A stretch of DNA of 64,000 nucleotides from Prinsepia uniflora (lineage: Eukaryota > Streptophyta > Magnoliopsida > Rosales > Rosaceae). The translations under genes and the position numbers were made by a program. The notes below the pieces were generated by a model. It did not search any database and was not told where the DNA came from. It worked only from the letters and a program-made list of their open reading frames with translations. Positions 25,363-37,580 of the stretch are shown here, piece by piece; positions within the stretch are counted from its first letter, which is position 1; each line of letters opens with the position of its first letter. Location: NCBI GenBank assembly GCA_032719365.1, contig CM064874.1:39480716-39544715 (forward strand), in the 5' to 3' direction.

Positions 25363-25595
25363 AAGGGTGACAATGGGTCTTGTCGTGTTGGATTCGTATC
25401 GTGCCACGTACTATAATTTACCTAATTAAACTAAACTCGAACCTGACCAATTTATTAATCATGTCAAACTATGTAAACCCAAACCTGACATGTTTATTAA
25501 ACAAGCAACTCGAACTCACATGTTTAACACGTTTATTAAACGAGTCGCATTGGATAGCCTGTTTGACCTGTTTAACCTATTTAACTATATAAATG
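25363..25595 (+). repeat. Left terminal inverted repeat arm
   Basis: AAGGGTGACAATGGG start, then repeated CATGTTTATTAAAC and CGTTTATTAAACGAGTCG units. It is the inverted counterpart of 56405-56661. No CCACCCTT end lies within 1 kb, so it is not a short MITE. Confidence 0.65.
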
Positions 25596-26146
25596 ATATA
25601 ATATTTGAAGCAGAATTTTCACTTAAATATCATACCGACCATCAACAAATTTCGTATTTCATAAGTTCATGCAATAATTTTGTGTCCATGACCAACAATG
25701 CAACATCATCAATGTAATATTAAGTTTCAAAAGAAAGTAAGCATCACATTTGCTCATTTAGTATATATTACCAAAGAAAATTTTCTGCAAGGGTTTCAGG
25801 AAAAAAGTGTTAAAATTGATTGGATATTCATGAATTACACAAGAACGCAACAACTAATCAGTACCCTACAATAAAACGAAGAAAACATTAGAATCCAACC
25901 TCAAAATTAATAACCTAAAAAAAGACATGCTAGAATGTAATTTTTTAGTACCTAAAGGCTACCCATCAATAGGAATGGTATTGGAGCATTCAAGAGATTG
26001 AGAATTATTAATACTAATTTCTAATTTACTGATATCCTCAGTGAGATCTTTCAACTTGTGCGCAAGTGCTAAATCATTTACAAAATTGAAGATTTAAAGG
26101 ATATTTCTTAATTAAGAAAATAATAGATAAATAATCTAGCTAAAAA
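25596..26146. other. AT-rich interior of the TIR element
   Basis: No coding block or repeat recognised. Confidence 0.4.
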
Positions 26147-26322
26147 TTGAAAATAAGGAAACAACCCGTCTCTGCCAAGTACCCAATTGAGAACTGTTAT
26201 AAAATGCATGAGCCACCAAACCCTCCACTGAGGCATGGGCCAACCCCGAAGCCTGTTGATGAAGATTTGTACAAAATCTCACCAGAGCTTCTCTATGCCA
26301 AAGATAAAAAAGTAAAGCTCCT
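26147..26322 (+). pseudogene. Unidentified conserved-looking coding fragment
   Basis: The plus frame reads HEPPNPPLRHGPTPKPVDED and then LYKISPELLYAK, ending at a plausible donor (AAA|GTAAAG) at about 26311. The Pro-rich, then acidic/aromatic composition looks like a real plant exon, unlike surrounding sequence, but I cannot name the protein. It lies inside the putative TIR element, opposite in strand to the VPS37 fragment 430 bp away. The frame start is not defined. Confidence 0.4.
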
Positions 26323-26752
26323 GTATCTGATTTTAACACTTGTTAAGCAACAATATATTCAAAATAACTACATTATATCATAATGTAAACCACCATCATC
26401 ATCCACAATACAAAGTCATTCAGACTCTATTCCCTAGCCAATATCACTGACACGAATCCAATCCAATTATAAACTCTAATCAACCACTTACTGATGACCA
26501 CTGGTCTTCTAAAAACATGTCACAAATGAACAACTATTTTACAACACAACAAACACAGAATCATACAAATGGACAGGTTAATGTGGAAGACAACGCCAAT
26601 CACCTTATTTTTTCTCGTTGCACTAATATCACTCAAACAAAAAGCCTCCATCACCAAAAATGTCTTCATGGACAACGAATACCAAAATAGCGACACAACA
26701 TTTTATCCTTCAAAACATTATCAACAAATATATGTAAGACCAGACTGCTAAC

Positions 26753-26971
26753 CTTTTATCCTTCAAAACAGCAATAACAATGGCAACTTCCGCAGATAAA
26801 ACAGATGATGAAGATGCTACCCTTTTTGTTGGCCTTTAGTTACCCAAACTACTAGACGAGGTGCTTCTTGGAGTTTCGGGGCGGGAAGATGTCGGGGAAC
26901 TAACTACAGATGAAGGGTACCATGACTGACTAGGAGTAATATGTGGCTGAGTTTCTTCCTCCTGAGATCCC
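26753..26971 (-). pseudogene. VPS37-like (ESCRT-I subunit) N-terminal exon fragment
   Basis: An acceptor CAG precedes GSQEEETQPHITPSQSWYPS and a SSPTSSRP Ser/Pro stretch. After an in-frame stop following SLGN, the same frame continues with RPTKRV and then AEVAIVIAVLKDK and a donor-like AAAG|GT. Plant VPS37 proteins open MFKFWGSQEQ, have this Ser/Pro linker and then a PAEAAG...LLKDKSVDEL helix, so the match is specific. VPS37 helps ESCRT-I sort ubiquitinated cargo into endosomal vesicles. The first short exon and the whole coiled-coil region are absent. The kept intron borders show a DNA-level copy, not a cDNA copy. Confidence 0.7.
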
Positions 26972-27225
26972 CTGTGTACAAAAACATGGTTAAAACTTCC
27001 AGCTTCAGCCACTCCAACACACAGCACCAATCAAACTATTAGAATCAAAATCCACATTATAGGTGTTTACTAATTGCAGAAGCAAAATATATTCGATTAA
27101 TCCAAATCCACATTATATCGACATAAAGAATCAAATTTCAGAATAACGAAAACCCATAAATTCAAGCTTAGGATTAATGGACATGTGGTTCGCAAAATCA
27201 AACTCTAGCTAGCAACAACAGCAAA
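26972..27225. other. VPS37-fragment intron/upstream sequence to the gypsy insertion
   Basis: Non-coding. It ends with GCAAA (27221-27225), to compare with ACGAA (56194-56198) on the other side of the gypsy complex; 3 of 5 bases match, so the duplication is only weakly supported. Confidence 0.4.
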
Positions 27226-28129
27226 TGTAATGCCCCAAACTTTTAATAAATTGTTAATTCAGAAATTAAATGTAAAATGACTATTTTGCCCCTAGTTAGG
27301 GGAAATTTTTGACTTTTGGCTCGGGACACTATTTGGACTTTGACCAAGGCCCGTTACGTAAATCGAGACGTTACGAGTCTATAGACAAGCGACAAGTTGA
27401 AATCGAACGTCCGACGGGAAAGTTATGGTTCACGGAAGAAAACTAGTATTATTCATGCATTTCGAAGACGTGTACATTTGCCAGGATTTAATTGGTAAAA
27501 ATATCTCAGTTGGACCAATTTATAAGTGACAAGTGTCACTCATCTAATGGCCCAGCCCCCCAAAATATTGAGTTCATATATAATCTTCTCCCTCTTTGTT
27601 TCATTATACCCAAAACCCACAAACAACCCAAACCCCATCCATACTTCATTATCTATGTTTTCTTGAGAAAGTGAGAGTGAAAGAGAGACTGAGAGACAAC
27701 TGAGCAGAGGCTGAGGACGGCGGAGAGGCGGAGGAACTATGAACCAGGTAAAAACCCGATACCTAATTTTGACCCAAATTTTGAATTTAGTTTATATGGT
27801 TTGTTGGGCTGTTTTGATGATCAAAGATTGTTCCCGGGGATTATACGAAATCATAGGAACCATTTTCGTGGACAGAGGCTGCTGGAATCAACATGAGGAA
27901 GGACTAGAAGTTTGCCTGAAAATCTTCAAGCTCCACATGTGATTTTTAGACCTTCTAAGAAAATTTTGAGTCCATAGATCCTTTCTTGGGATCATGGTGA
28001 GTAGATATGAAAAAGAATGGTGAAAAATGGTTGAGAATTGGGTGAGATATGATCGGGTTGGGTCACGGGTCAAATCGACCCGTTATAGAGAACTAGGTCA
28101 ACCCAACTAGTGGTTGACAATGATGACAT

Positions 28130-28440
28130 GGTTATCCACATCAGCATCTGTCAGAGTTGTCAGTCCACGTGAAAAATCAAGTGATGCCACATGGTAAGCT
28201 GTCAGACACAGTCAGCAGCTAACGTGTCAGAATGTCAGACCACGTGGACCAATCGAGTGGTGCCACGTGGCAACTTATTAGGACTGTTAGACCTACGTGG
28301 CAGCTGTCGTGGCAGGAGTCAACAAATGTCAAACCACGTGGACCAATAGGGTGGTGCCATGCAGCAGTGTGTCAGAGGTGTTAGAGGACACGTGGCAAGA
28401 CACATGGATCAATCAGAGAGCGGAAAGGTGGTAGGTGTCA
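28130..28440 (+). promoter_or_regulatory. G-box/CCAAT tandem array in gypsy-1 5' LTR
   Basis: Imperfect units of about 90 bp with perfect palindromic CCACGTGG at 28240-28247, 28263-28270 and 28334-28341, further CACGTG cores near 28166 and 28389, and CCAAT between paired boxes. The 3' LTR keeps part of the array (51134-51141 and 54437-54444). G-boxes bind plant bZIP and bHLH factors; function here is inferred. Confidence 0.6.
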
Positions 28441-28702
28441 TACCTAACAACTATTAGACCTGTCAAGCTGATGTTAGCATGATGTCATTTGTTGACTATT
28501 GACTGATGACGTCAGCATTGACCGTTGACCAGTATTGACCAAAACTTTAACCCACGCGTGGGGGCGCGTGTGCATAAATTTCAAGGTCTAACTCATCATG
28601 TTCGAAAGGTTTCGACGTTCAAAATCCAATGATGGTGGTTTCAGGTAGACCAGAGACCGTTTGGTTGGTCATTAAGAGGTTTTTAGCCTCAGGAAGCATG
28701 TT

Positions 28703-31700
28703 TGTAACGACCTGGACATTCGAAAAAGGAAAATGTGGAAAATTTGAAGAAAATTACGATTTTGCCCCTAGAATTGGGCAAACGGTTAAATTTTGGTTCA
28801 AACGGTCAATCGGACTTTGACCAATGACCGTGATGTAGTTTGGGACGTCACGAGTTCATAGACAGGTGGCACGTCCGATTTCGACATTCGAGGAGAAAGT
28901 TATGATGTTCCGTAGTTCAAGGGTAATTTGGTAATTTGGTTAAAAGGGCAATTTGTTGACTTTTCAAACGACACGGACTTTTCACGTAATGCAAAGACTG
29001 TTGGGTAGGTTTCGAGATGCTGAATCCGTAGACAGGCGACACGCTTCAATCGGAGTTCGGACGACCAAGTTGCGGGTCTAAAAGTATGAAGGGCATTTTG
29101 GTAAATTGTCAAAGAAAGGGCAAAATGGTAATTGGTTAATTAAATGAGAAATGGGACGGTGATGGGCTGATTCAGCCATGATGATGCCACCAAATGACAC
29201 TTGTCACTTTGATGAAACAATTAGTGGTCTTAATTAGCAAGAGGTGGCAAGTGGTGGGAATTAGCTAAGTGCAGATAAAGAGAATTGAATCAGGGTGTGT
29301 GGCGGTGGAATGTATTAGTTTAAACCTGTGTGTGTTTGGAAAAACAGAGACAAAACAACCATAACTTAGTTTGATCGACCCTCTCAGCAATCTATTGAGA
29401 GAAAAGAAGAATTCAGAGAAGGAAAACAGAGGAGTAAGAGACTAAAATGGAGAGGAAACACGAGGGATAGAGAGAAAACCCGAAGAGAAACCCGAAACCG
29501 TTCTTGGATAAATGTAAATTCGAATTTGAGCTGTAGGACAGCCCAAGCCAAATTAAGGTTTGATTAAGATTTATGGGACCTTGAGTAGTCGAACACGATA
29601 AAAAACGGAAGCAATCGAGGGGGTATTGGCCAAGAGCTAACCCGCGACGGTTTGGAATTTCCAGGATTGAGTTCGATCATACAAAGGTATGTTCAAGTCC
29701 AATTGAACTTGAATTCATGGTTAGAATGAACCTACGATGCTCCCTAACTAATTAATTGAAGAAATCGGTGACTGTTTGATGAACTGGGACTATGAACATT
29801 CATTAGAACTTGGATTCAATTGAACTGATTTGAGGCCGTGACGAGTGAAATTAATGTTACAGACCCTTAATTAAATTGGTTATGATGCTATGTGATGGAT
29901 CAATTGAAAAAAACAAGTTGAATTTGGCAGGAATTGAACTCGGTCAACATGCGGGCTAACAGGTTGAAATTGCAGGAAATCAGGTTACAGCGACGAGCAC
30001 TGTAGCAGCGTGTGAGCTTCACGCGCAGCCACTCACGGCGGTGCGTGGGGGCAAGTGGGACTAAATTTCGAGGTGAGTTCAACATGAAACTTGCTTCTTT
30101 TAATGTAACGAATATTTTGGCACTAGTTTCGAGGAAATTGGATATCGTTTCGATAGTGTTCAGTGTATCCGATGTTTTCGTATACGTTTAAAATATGTAT
30201 TTAAATCCCATAAAAATTGGAAAAAATTATATGAGGTATATTGAAGTGTTAGTGATCATCAGTATTGATTTTGGACAGGAATTATGACTTTCAGAATTTA
30301 CCGAAAAACGTGCAGTTCGGAAGCGAGCTGTTTGGACGGTGTGTGAGTGGACTTTGTTTTCTAAATTTCAATGCATGCATAATCGTTTTCTATGCTTTAT
30401 ATTTATGATTTCTATGCTTATTGTTATGGTAATTACGATTTTTTTATTTATACGTATTTCGATATGCAATACGTAATTGCACGTATTTCGAGACTATAGT
30501 TCTCTTATGCTTTGATGATGGTTTAATGGATGATTTTATATGATTTGTGCGTATCATGTTTTGATGATGTTTTGATTATGATTGTGAGTATGATTTACGG
30601 TTTTGGCCCGTATTTTGAGATTATTACGGATTTGCACGTTTTACAAGATTTCGAGTATGTTTTGATTTGACCATGGTTTTAGTAATTTGAATTTGGGATT
30701 TGAAATATGATTTGATTTCAAAGATTTAAAACAAATTTTGGAAAAGGTAATTTCGAGCTTGATGCCCAGTTCATAACAGTGGTTTTGATGAATGAGATTT
30801 CGGGTTTCGGAAACTTGAAAGTGGATTTCCGGATTTGGGTTCAGAATGGTTGTTCCGGATGCTAGCTTACAGAATGATGGTTCAGAATTCGGATTTGGAA
30901 ATAGATGGTGGATATGATTTGGGATTTGAATGTGAAATTCGAACATGAGTTAATGTGATTTCAGATTTGGTTTTGGAACGTGGCTTACGATGGATTCTGG
31001 ATTTGTTATGAATTACACATGGTTTTGGGTTTAAATACCCGGTACTATTGCTGGATCATGTTGATGACGGGGGAGGGCCCTTGATTGATATGTTTTGAGT
31101 TTAAAGACCCGGTTATTGTGATACCCCTCGAGGCCTAGTGATTGTGTTTTGAGTTTAAAGACTCGTTGATATCCCAGGAAGGCCTGATTATGCGCATGGT
31201 TTTGAGTTTAAAGACTCGGGCGCACTTGAGATCCAGCAGATTAATTGACTTGTGATTTACTGTTGATTTCTGATGTTTTCGGATGTGTTGGGCAATGGCC
31301 CGGTTTATATGTCTTGATGGATTTTTGGGTTATGTTCTGTACTTGGATTTTGATTCATGATTTTGGGCTGAGGCCCCGTGTTCATGGTTTGGGGCTAAGG
31401 GCCGAGGTTTGAGAAAAGGAAAATGATTTTGGTTTTCACACACGGTTTTCTTGTACTGGAAATGAAATGAATTGTAAAATGATTTTCGAATGCATGCATT
31501 GGTTTTACGTGGAGGGTAGAAATGTCTTTTCTGTAACATGTTTTATAACTGATTTATTTTTGTCTACTCACACCTTTTGTGTTTTTATTGACCCTTCAGG
31601 TCGTGGCGTGATGATCGAGGATATTCGAGAGGTGGAGGCATGAGTGGGCACGTGTACGGCTATCCCTTGTTTGGCAAGTGCTGAAGATAAATTGGGAACT

Positions 31701-31770
31701 TCAGTTGACTTGTCAGACAGGAGCAGGACCGAACACGGTTATCAATGTTCCTCAAGGGACGGTCCTGTCA
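28703..31770 (+). mobile_element. Solo LTR A, nested in gypsy-1 5' LTR
   Basis: 3068 bp from TGTAACGACCTGG to GGGACGGTCCTGTCA with a perfect ATGTT duplication (28698-28702 and 31771-31775). The gypsy-1 3' LTR shows the uninterrupted site. Contains duplicated GTAGACAGGYGRCACG modules, ACTGTAGCAGCGTGTGAG, the intron-like module from GTGAGTGGAC (30343) to CCCTTCAG (31599), and an array of GTTTGAGTTTAAAGACTCG-like units at 31010-31215. Confidence 0.92.
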
Positions 31771-33229
31771 ATGTTGGGGATGCATTTTAGGTATTGGGCT
31801 TCGTGAGGGTTTAGTGTATAAACTTGTATAGCATATTAGTGACCCTTAGTCATGATTTGGACAGGCCCGGTGACTTTGGACTAGCTCGATGATAGATATA
31901 ATGCTTAGATTTAGCATGCAGCGTGGACTGAGTGTGAGTGCATTGTTTGTTTTAGAATTGAAATGCATGCATAACTATTTTGAATGCTTTATTACATATT
32001 TAAGTTGAAATGTTTTGATATTGTTATTTGATGATGATGTGGATTGTGATCATAGGTTTATGAAATGTTTTACGCATTTTCGTGAAAACAAGGTTATGGG
32101 CTTGAGACCGAGTAAAATAATGCTTTGACTTAGATTTATAGTCAACAGGAAATTGAAAGGAAAGAATACATTTCAACTAGATTTGAATAACGATAAATTG
32201 GGATTTATCAATAAGTTCTTGACACAGTTTTCAGGTGGATTTTGTGGAACGGATTTGTGAGAATTATGTCTCGGGTATAGGCCCAATTGAACAGTGTTTA
32301 ATCCGATTTGAGACATAAATGATTTTAATATGATTTTCACTGGATTTGGTTACGATTCCACATATACCATCCTGGGTGAGTTGATTAATCTCCTACAGAC
32401 GTCGAGGATCCTGGAGTAGTCACGGTGCATTACTTGAGATGAGTGACTCCAAGGAGAGGCTCAAGATCAGTAGTACGAGATTATGATATCGTCCCGGACG
32501 TGGTAGATCCGGGGCAGGCACCCCATGTTTATATCACCCCTGACGACGTTGAGTTGGGTCCTGGGGAAGTACTGGGAGATGAGACCCCGAGTTGGACGCG
32601 TAGCATTAGAAATCATGACTGGTTTTGATATAGACATCGTGGATGTCGAGGCATCACGTGTAACGACCCGTACCAAATTCCTAGATTAGATTAGTGACTA
32701 ATCACGATTAGTGAGGTTAATCCGTGATTAGTTGGGCGAAATCGGACGAACGATGCGAAATGACCGTTTTGCCCCTATTCATGGCAAAACATTGACTTTT
32801 CATTCTGGCGGTCAAATGGACTTTAACCGATGATTGTGACGTAGTTTAGGATGTCACGCGTTTATAGACAGGCGGCACGTTCAATTCCGACGTTCATGGA
32901 GGAAGTTATGATGTTCGGAAGTTTAGGGGCATTTTGGTAATTTTGGATAAAAGGGGTCAAATGTTGACTTTTTGACCGGGAGGTCCGATGGCGGAGGGCT
33001 GAAGACCGTTACGTAGACAAGAACAATACGAATCCGTAGACAGGCGGCACGTCGAATTTGGATGTTCGACGGCGAAGTTAGGGTTCACGGAAGTTCCAAG
33101 TTACTATTCACAACGACACGTTTTACGAGATAAAAAGTGCAGTTTTGTCTCTAGTGGGCCCAGATTTTTAGATAGCCAATGGATGAGTGACAAGTGTCAC
33201 CCATCCACTAGCCAACCTCACACATACGT

Positions 33230-35833
33230 TGTAACGACCCGAACCGAGAATAATAATATTTTAATGTAAAAAGACTATTTTGCCCCTAAAGGGGGGAAAC
33301 TTTGACTTTTGACCCGGGCAACAATTTGGACTTTGACCCATGACTATAACGTAGGTCGGGACGTCACGAATCCGTAGACAGGCGGCACGCCGAAATCGGA
33401 GTTCGTATGAAGAAGTTATGGTCAAGGAAGCGTTTTAGCGGACTTTACGAACCGAGAACAACGGAATAAAATATTAATTTATTACAGGAATCCGTGCCAA
33501 CCTGATATTTAAATCCAACCGGTGGATTGGTGACAAGTGTCACCCATCCAAGCCTACACTATTCCCATAAAGCAACTAACACTATTTAAGCTATTTTTAT
33601 ATTATTTCTTTTTCCCTCCAATTAACCCCAGCCCTTGGATTTTCTGTTCAAATGAATCCCAGCCCTCCATTTTCATCTGCTTTCCTTGTTCATGCACGAT
33701 CTCTATCTCTGCCTTTTCTTACAAACACACACAAACACACATACAGCCCCCCACAACCCGTGCATTTCTTCCATTTTCTCTCGACCAAGGCGATCAAACC
33801 AGCCATCCTTTTCGCACCAAACGACCACCCACAGCACCACCATCATCTGGTCTTCACAACCCGTGCACCACCAGCAACCACCAGCCCATTTTCCCGTCTG
33901 AAATTCCGTCCAAAAACTCAGACCCGAAACACGACGGAAACGGGTCCAAGAAGCAAACCGTGACAACCACACCACCTCGTCGCAGGGGAAGCTCCAGTCT
34001 GCACCGTGAGGACCCCAGGAGCTTAACTGGACGACGGCACGGCCTGCGGCGGCGTCACGGCGGCGGTAAGGTCGAGAACCCGAAAACCCGTTTTGATCCC
34101 CTGTTTCGAACCATCGTGTTTTAGTGCTAGGAAATTGATTGTGTGATGTTAGAAATGTTCTAGGGTGAGAGACGAGTCGATCACGACTGGTTTGGACGAC
34201 GGAGACGGCGTGGATCACCGGAGAAGGCGATCGGACTTTGGCCGTGAGTTTCAGAGACGAACTGGTGAGTTTTCTCCCGTTTTGTTTCCATTTTGAGGTT
34301 GTAGAACCATAGAACAGACCTAGACGACCCTATAGGGATGAACCCCGTCGAAAATGGTGGCCGGAATCGTACGGTTGAATCGGGTCAAGCTGTGAGTCGA
34401 CGGTGACCCGGTTCCAGTCAAACGGGTCTGACCCGATACTGTAGCATGATGACGTCATCATGCTGACGTCACTTCTGACGTCATGATGACGTCATCCTGT
34501 CAGATATTGTCAGACCAGGGACCAATCAGAACATGCCACGTGTCACCTGACAAGTGTCAGTGATGACGTCATGTTGACGTCAGCAGTACTGTAGCAGCGT
34601 TGACCCACGCGTTGACCAGGCGCGTGGGGGCGCGTGTGAACAGTGATTTTGGTGGGGCCGGTACCATTTTCAAGGTTTCGACGATACGGATCCAATGGAG
34701 GTGGTTTCGTGTCGATCGGAGATCGTTATGTTAGTCAAAATGGGGTTTGAAGCACCGGGAATAGTGCCCGAGATGCGATTTTGAGGCGGATCTGTTCTAG
34801 GGTCTTGGTATTGATATTATAGGGTCCTTAAGTAACCCTCAGGAATAATAATACAGGTTTATAGAGATCATTGAGCAGCAAGGACCGAGTGTGAGTGGGC
34901 TGTTTGATTTATAAAAGGCTTGCATGCATAAACTGTTTTACTATTTCCACTGATGAGTCTTATGAACTGTTTATAATTGCTATGTTTTGGGCATGAGACC
35001 CGTCTAGATTATATGTGGATTTTGTTTGGGATGTCCGGGGGACATAGGGTAAACTATACTGTTATTGTACTGTACTTTCCTACCTGCGTATATTGTCTCC
35101 TCCAGGGAAGGTCGTTGGCCTGGGTGGACCCTGGAGTAGTCACGGGGCTCTGACTGAGTGGAGTTGACCCCCGTTGGGCTGCTTACTCTCAGGAAGGCAT
35201 GTTCATATACCTCGGGCAGTGACCGGGATACCGGGAGCTTATGTACCTAGAGAGTCTCGGGTGTGAGACCCTGAGTGGCAACGCATAGCCTTAGAACCGT
35301 GACATCATTTGGGTTGGGTTTTACAGTGCACTGATATGTTAGTTTCACCTTACGATTATTATTGTGGTTCATTTGTTATGATTTCATTATAATATTATGT
35401 TTTCACTGCATGCAAGATTTGGAAAACGGAGGGGTAAAACCTTATGATTATTTTATTATTCAATTGATTTCTAAACTGTTATTTTTGGCCCACTCACCCT
35501 TGTTTTACTGACCCCTCCAGACCCTGACACGGAAATAGAGGAGGAGGATCCCGAGGAGGAGGCAGAGGTTTAGTTTGCCTAGCTGTGCACCTGTACACCC
35601 ACTTGTGGGTAGGTTGAGCACCGAATAAATGTACTCTGACTAGTGTGCTCACATGTTGTATTTACTTTCCCTTGTCTGACAGTATCACTTTAAACACTGT
35701 GTTTGTACGTTATCTATCTATTTAAGTATTCGGGTTTTATTTAAGGGTAATTTTGGTATGTTTAGAGTCATTGTCAGACGGGAGCGGGTCACATCCCCGG
35801 GTGGTCCCAGTGGGATTGGGACGGGTCCTGTCA
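33230..35833 (+). mobile_element. Solo LTR C, nested inside B
   Basis: 2604 bp from TGTAACGACCCGAACC to GGGACGGGTCCTGTCA, flanked by TACGT (33225-33229) and TACAT (35834-35838), one mismatch. It has one rather than two upstream modules. A C-rich stretch (33600-34120) happens to be open in several frames but has no coding signature. Its distinctive feature is six TGACGTCA palindromes at 34450-34582. Confidence 0.88.
34450..34582 (+). promoter_or_regulatory. Cluster of six TGACGTCA palindromes
   Basis: Exact octamers at 34450, 34464, 34476, 34487, 34564 and 34575. TGACG/TGACGTCA is the as-1/CRE-type site of plant TGA bZIP factors. Six exact copies in 133 bp is far above chance. Activity is inferred. 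Confidence 0.7.
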
Positions 35834-37404
35834 TACATGCATATCATCCCTTGCATTTTGCATCGATCATTCCCATTTTCAACCCAAAAACCCACCCGAT
35901 CTCATTTCTCTCATTCCCGTGCAACCCAAACCCATCCAAATTTCACCCAAGACCAGGACAGAGGACCAGGAGGCTGAGGGAGTTGAGGTGGCCGGCCTGG
36001 ATGGCTAGGGCCGCCGTGCAGTCGGCTGGAAGGGAGGAAACCCGCAAGGTACCCGGTTATACCATTTTAATCCATTTTTCCATTTTTATTGTTATGGTTT
36101 ATTTTTAATGGTTCTAATGAGTCCATTAGGTTTCTGGGGGGTTGTTATGGCAGTTTTGGTGGTGGTTGACGGCTGAGAAGCCATGGGGAAGGAAATGGGA
36201 AAATAGGACCGTGAGGTCCATTTCGAACCAAGGGGTTTCAGGTGGTTTTTCTTAGTTTTAGGGATTGGGTTAGATAGGAAATGAGAAAAGGGGAATTTAG
36301 GGATTGAAATGGAGGAAAACGGACCGAAAATGAGGGAGTAGGAGGGCCGGACCGGTCACGCCGGTCCAGATGGATCGGACTGCACTGTCGAACCAGCCGG
36401 ACCGGTCGGCTGAAGGTTAGGGGTGACACTGTAGCTAGGCGCGTGACGCCCACGCGCAGCCACTTCAGGCGTCGTGTGCGGGCGGGTGGGGGATATTTTG
36501 GGCAAGGTTCCAACATGTAATTTCATCTATTCGATGTAACGAACATTTTGGGACTAGTTTCGAGTCAATCGGACATCGTTTCGATAGTTTTCGGGGTGTC
36601 AGAAGGTTTAGGTTCGGTTTTAAAAATAGTTAAAAGTTCGGAAAAATTACGGGGCTTTTATGGGAGGTTAATTAAGTAGTTAGTAATCTTCTATTAAAAA
36701 TTGGACAGGTTCGGGTGTCCCGGTGTTGGTGATCGGCTCGGGAGAGCCTACGGCACGCAAATCGAGGTGGCAGCTCGGACGGTGTGTGAGTGGACCTTGT
36801 TTTCTAAATTAGTGCATGCATAAATGTTTATTATATGTTTTAAATACTTATTTGTGATGCCTGAGTGCATTTGGATGTGTGGTTACGTATAGGCACGTAT
36901 TTCGAGGTTTCGGCCCTATACGGCGCCTATACGGGTTTGTATGTCTTTATTGGTCTAATTGAAAAGGTTTTGGATTTCTAAAAGGATAAACTCGGGTATG
37001 AGACCTATTTGGTTTTGTCTCGGGCATATGACGCTATTTACGACCTTCGGGTCTAAATCGTGGTCGTGGCGGGTGCTATGTGCACGACGATCAACGATAC
37101 GACGCTAGCCTCCGGATTGGTTGGGCAGCCTGGGGAGGCTCGACTTCGGAGTGCTGACGATTCAGGATATCGATCAGTGATGAGTGCACCATGATCTTGT
37201 AGTGGTCGCGTCGGTTGATACGTTCACGGCGACATACCAGGATTGAGGGCGATCCTGGATGGATGGTTGCACGCATCACTATGATCGGAGTCGTGACTGA
37301 CCCTTAGATATCGAGCCCGGTGCCCAGTTGAGTCATATGTTCGGGCACGAGACCCAGTTGTTTTACACTGATGATTTCGGGTCAGGGACCCTAGATGGAT
37401 TTCC

Positions 37405-37580
37405 AAGTTCATGGCGGTTTATGGGAACCGGCATGAACTCTGGAAAGGTCATTGTGGTTCATGACGGTTTATGGGAACCGGCATGAACCTTTGTCAGGTC
37501 ATTGTGGTGCATGACGGTTTATGGGAACCGGGCATGGATGTTATGGATCATGACGGTTCAAGGGAACCGGGCATGAACGT
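37405..37580 (+). repeat. Tandem repeat array in solo LTR B
   Basis: Four imperfect units of about 50 bp, each with GGTTTATGGGAACCGG and GGCATGAAC. The same array occurs inverted in copy D at about 51935-52115. Confidence 0.9.

Noticed and set aside
27221..27225. GCAAA/ACGAA as a confirmed target duplication of gypsy-1
   Set aside because: Only 3 of 5 bases agree with 56194-56198, so it is not counted as evidence.
33537..34124. Long open frame (195 codons) in solo LTR C
   Set aside because: It starts with a GTG, is low-complexity Pro/Ser/Thr/His, overlaps an equally long antisense frame and lies wholly in an LTR.
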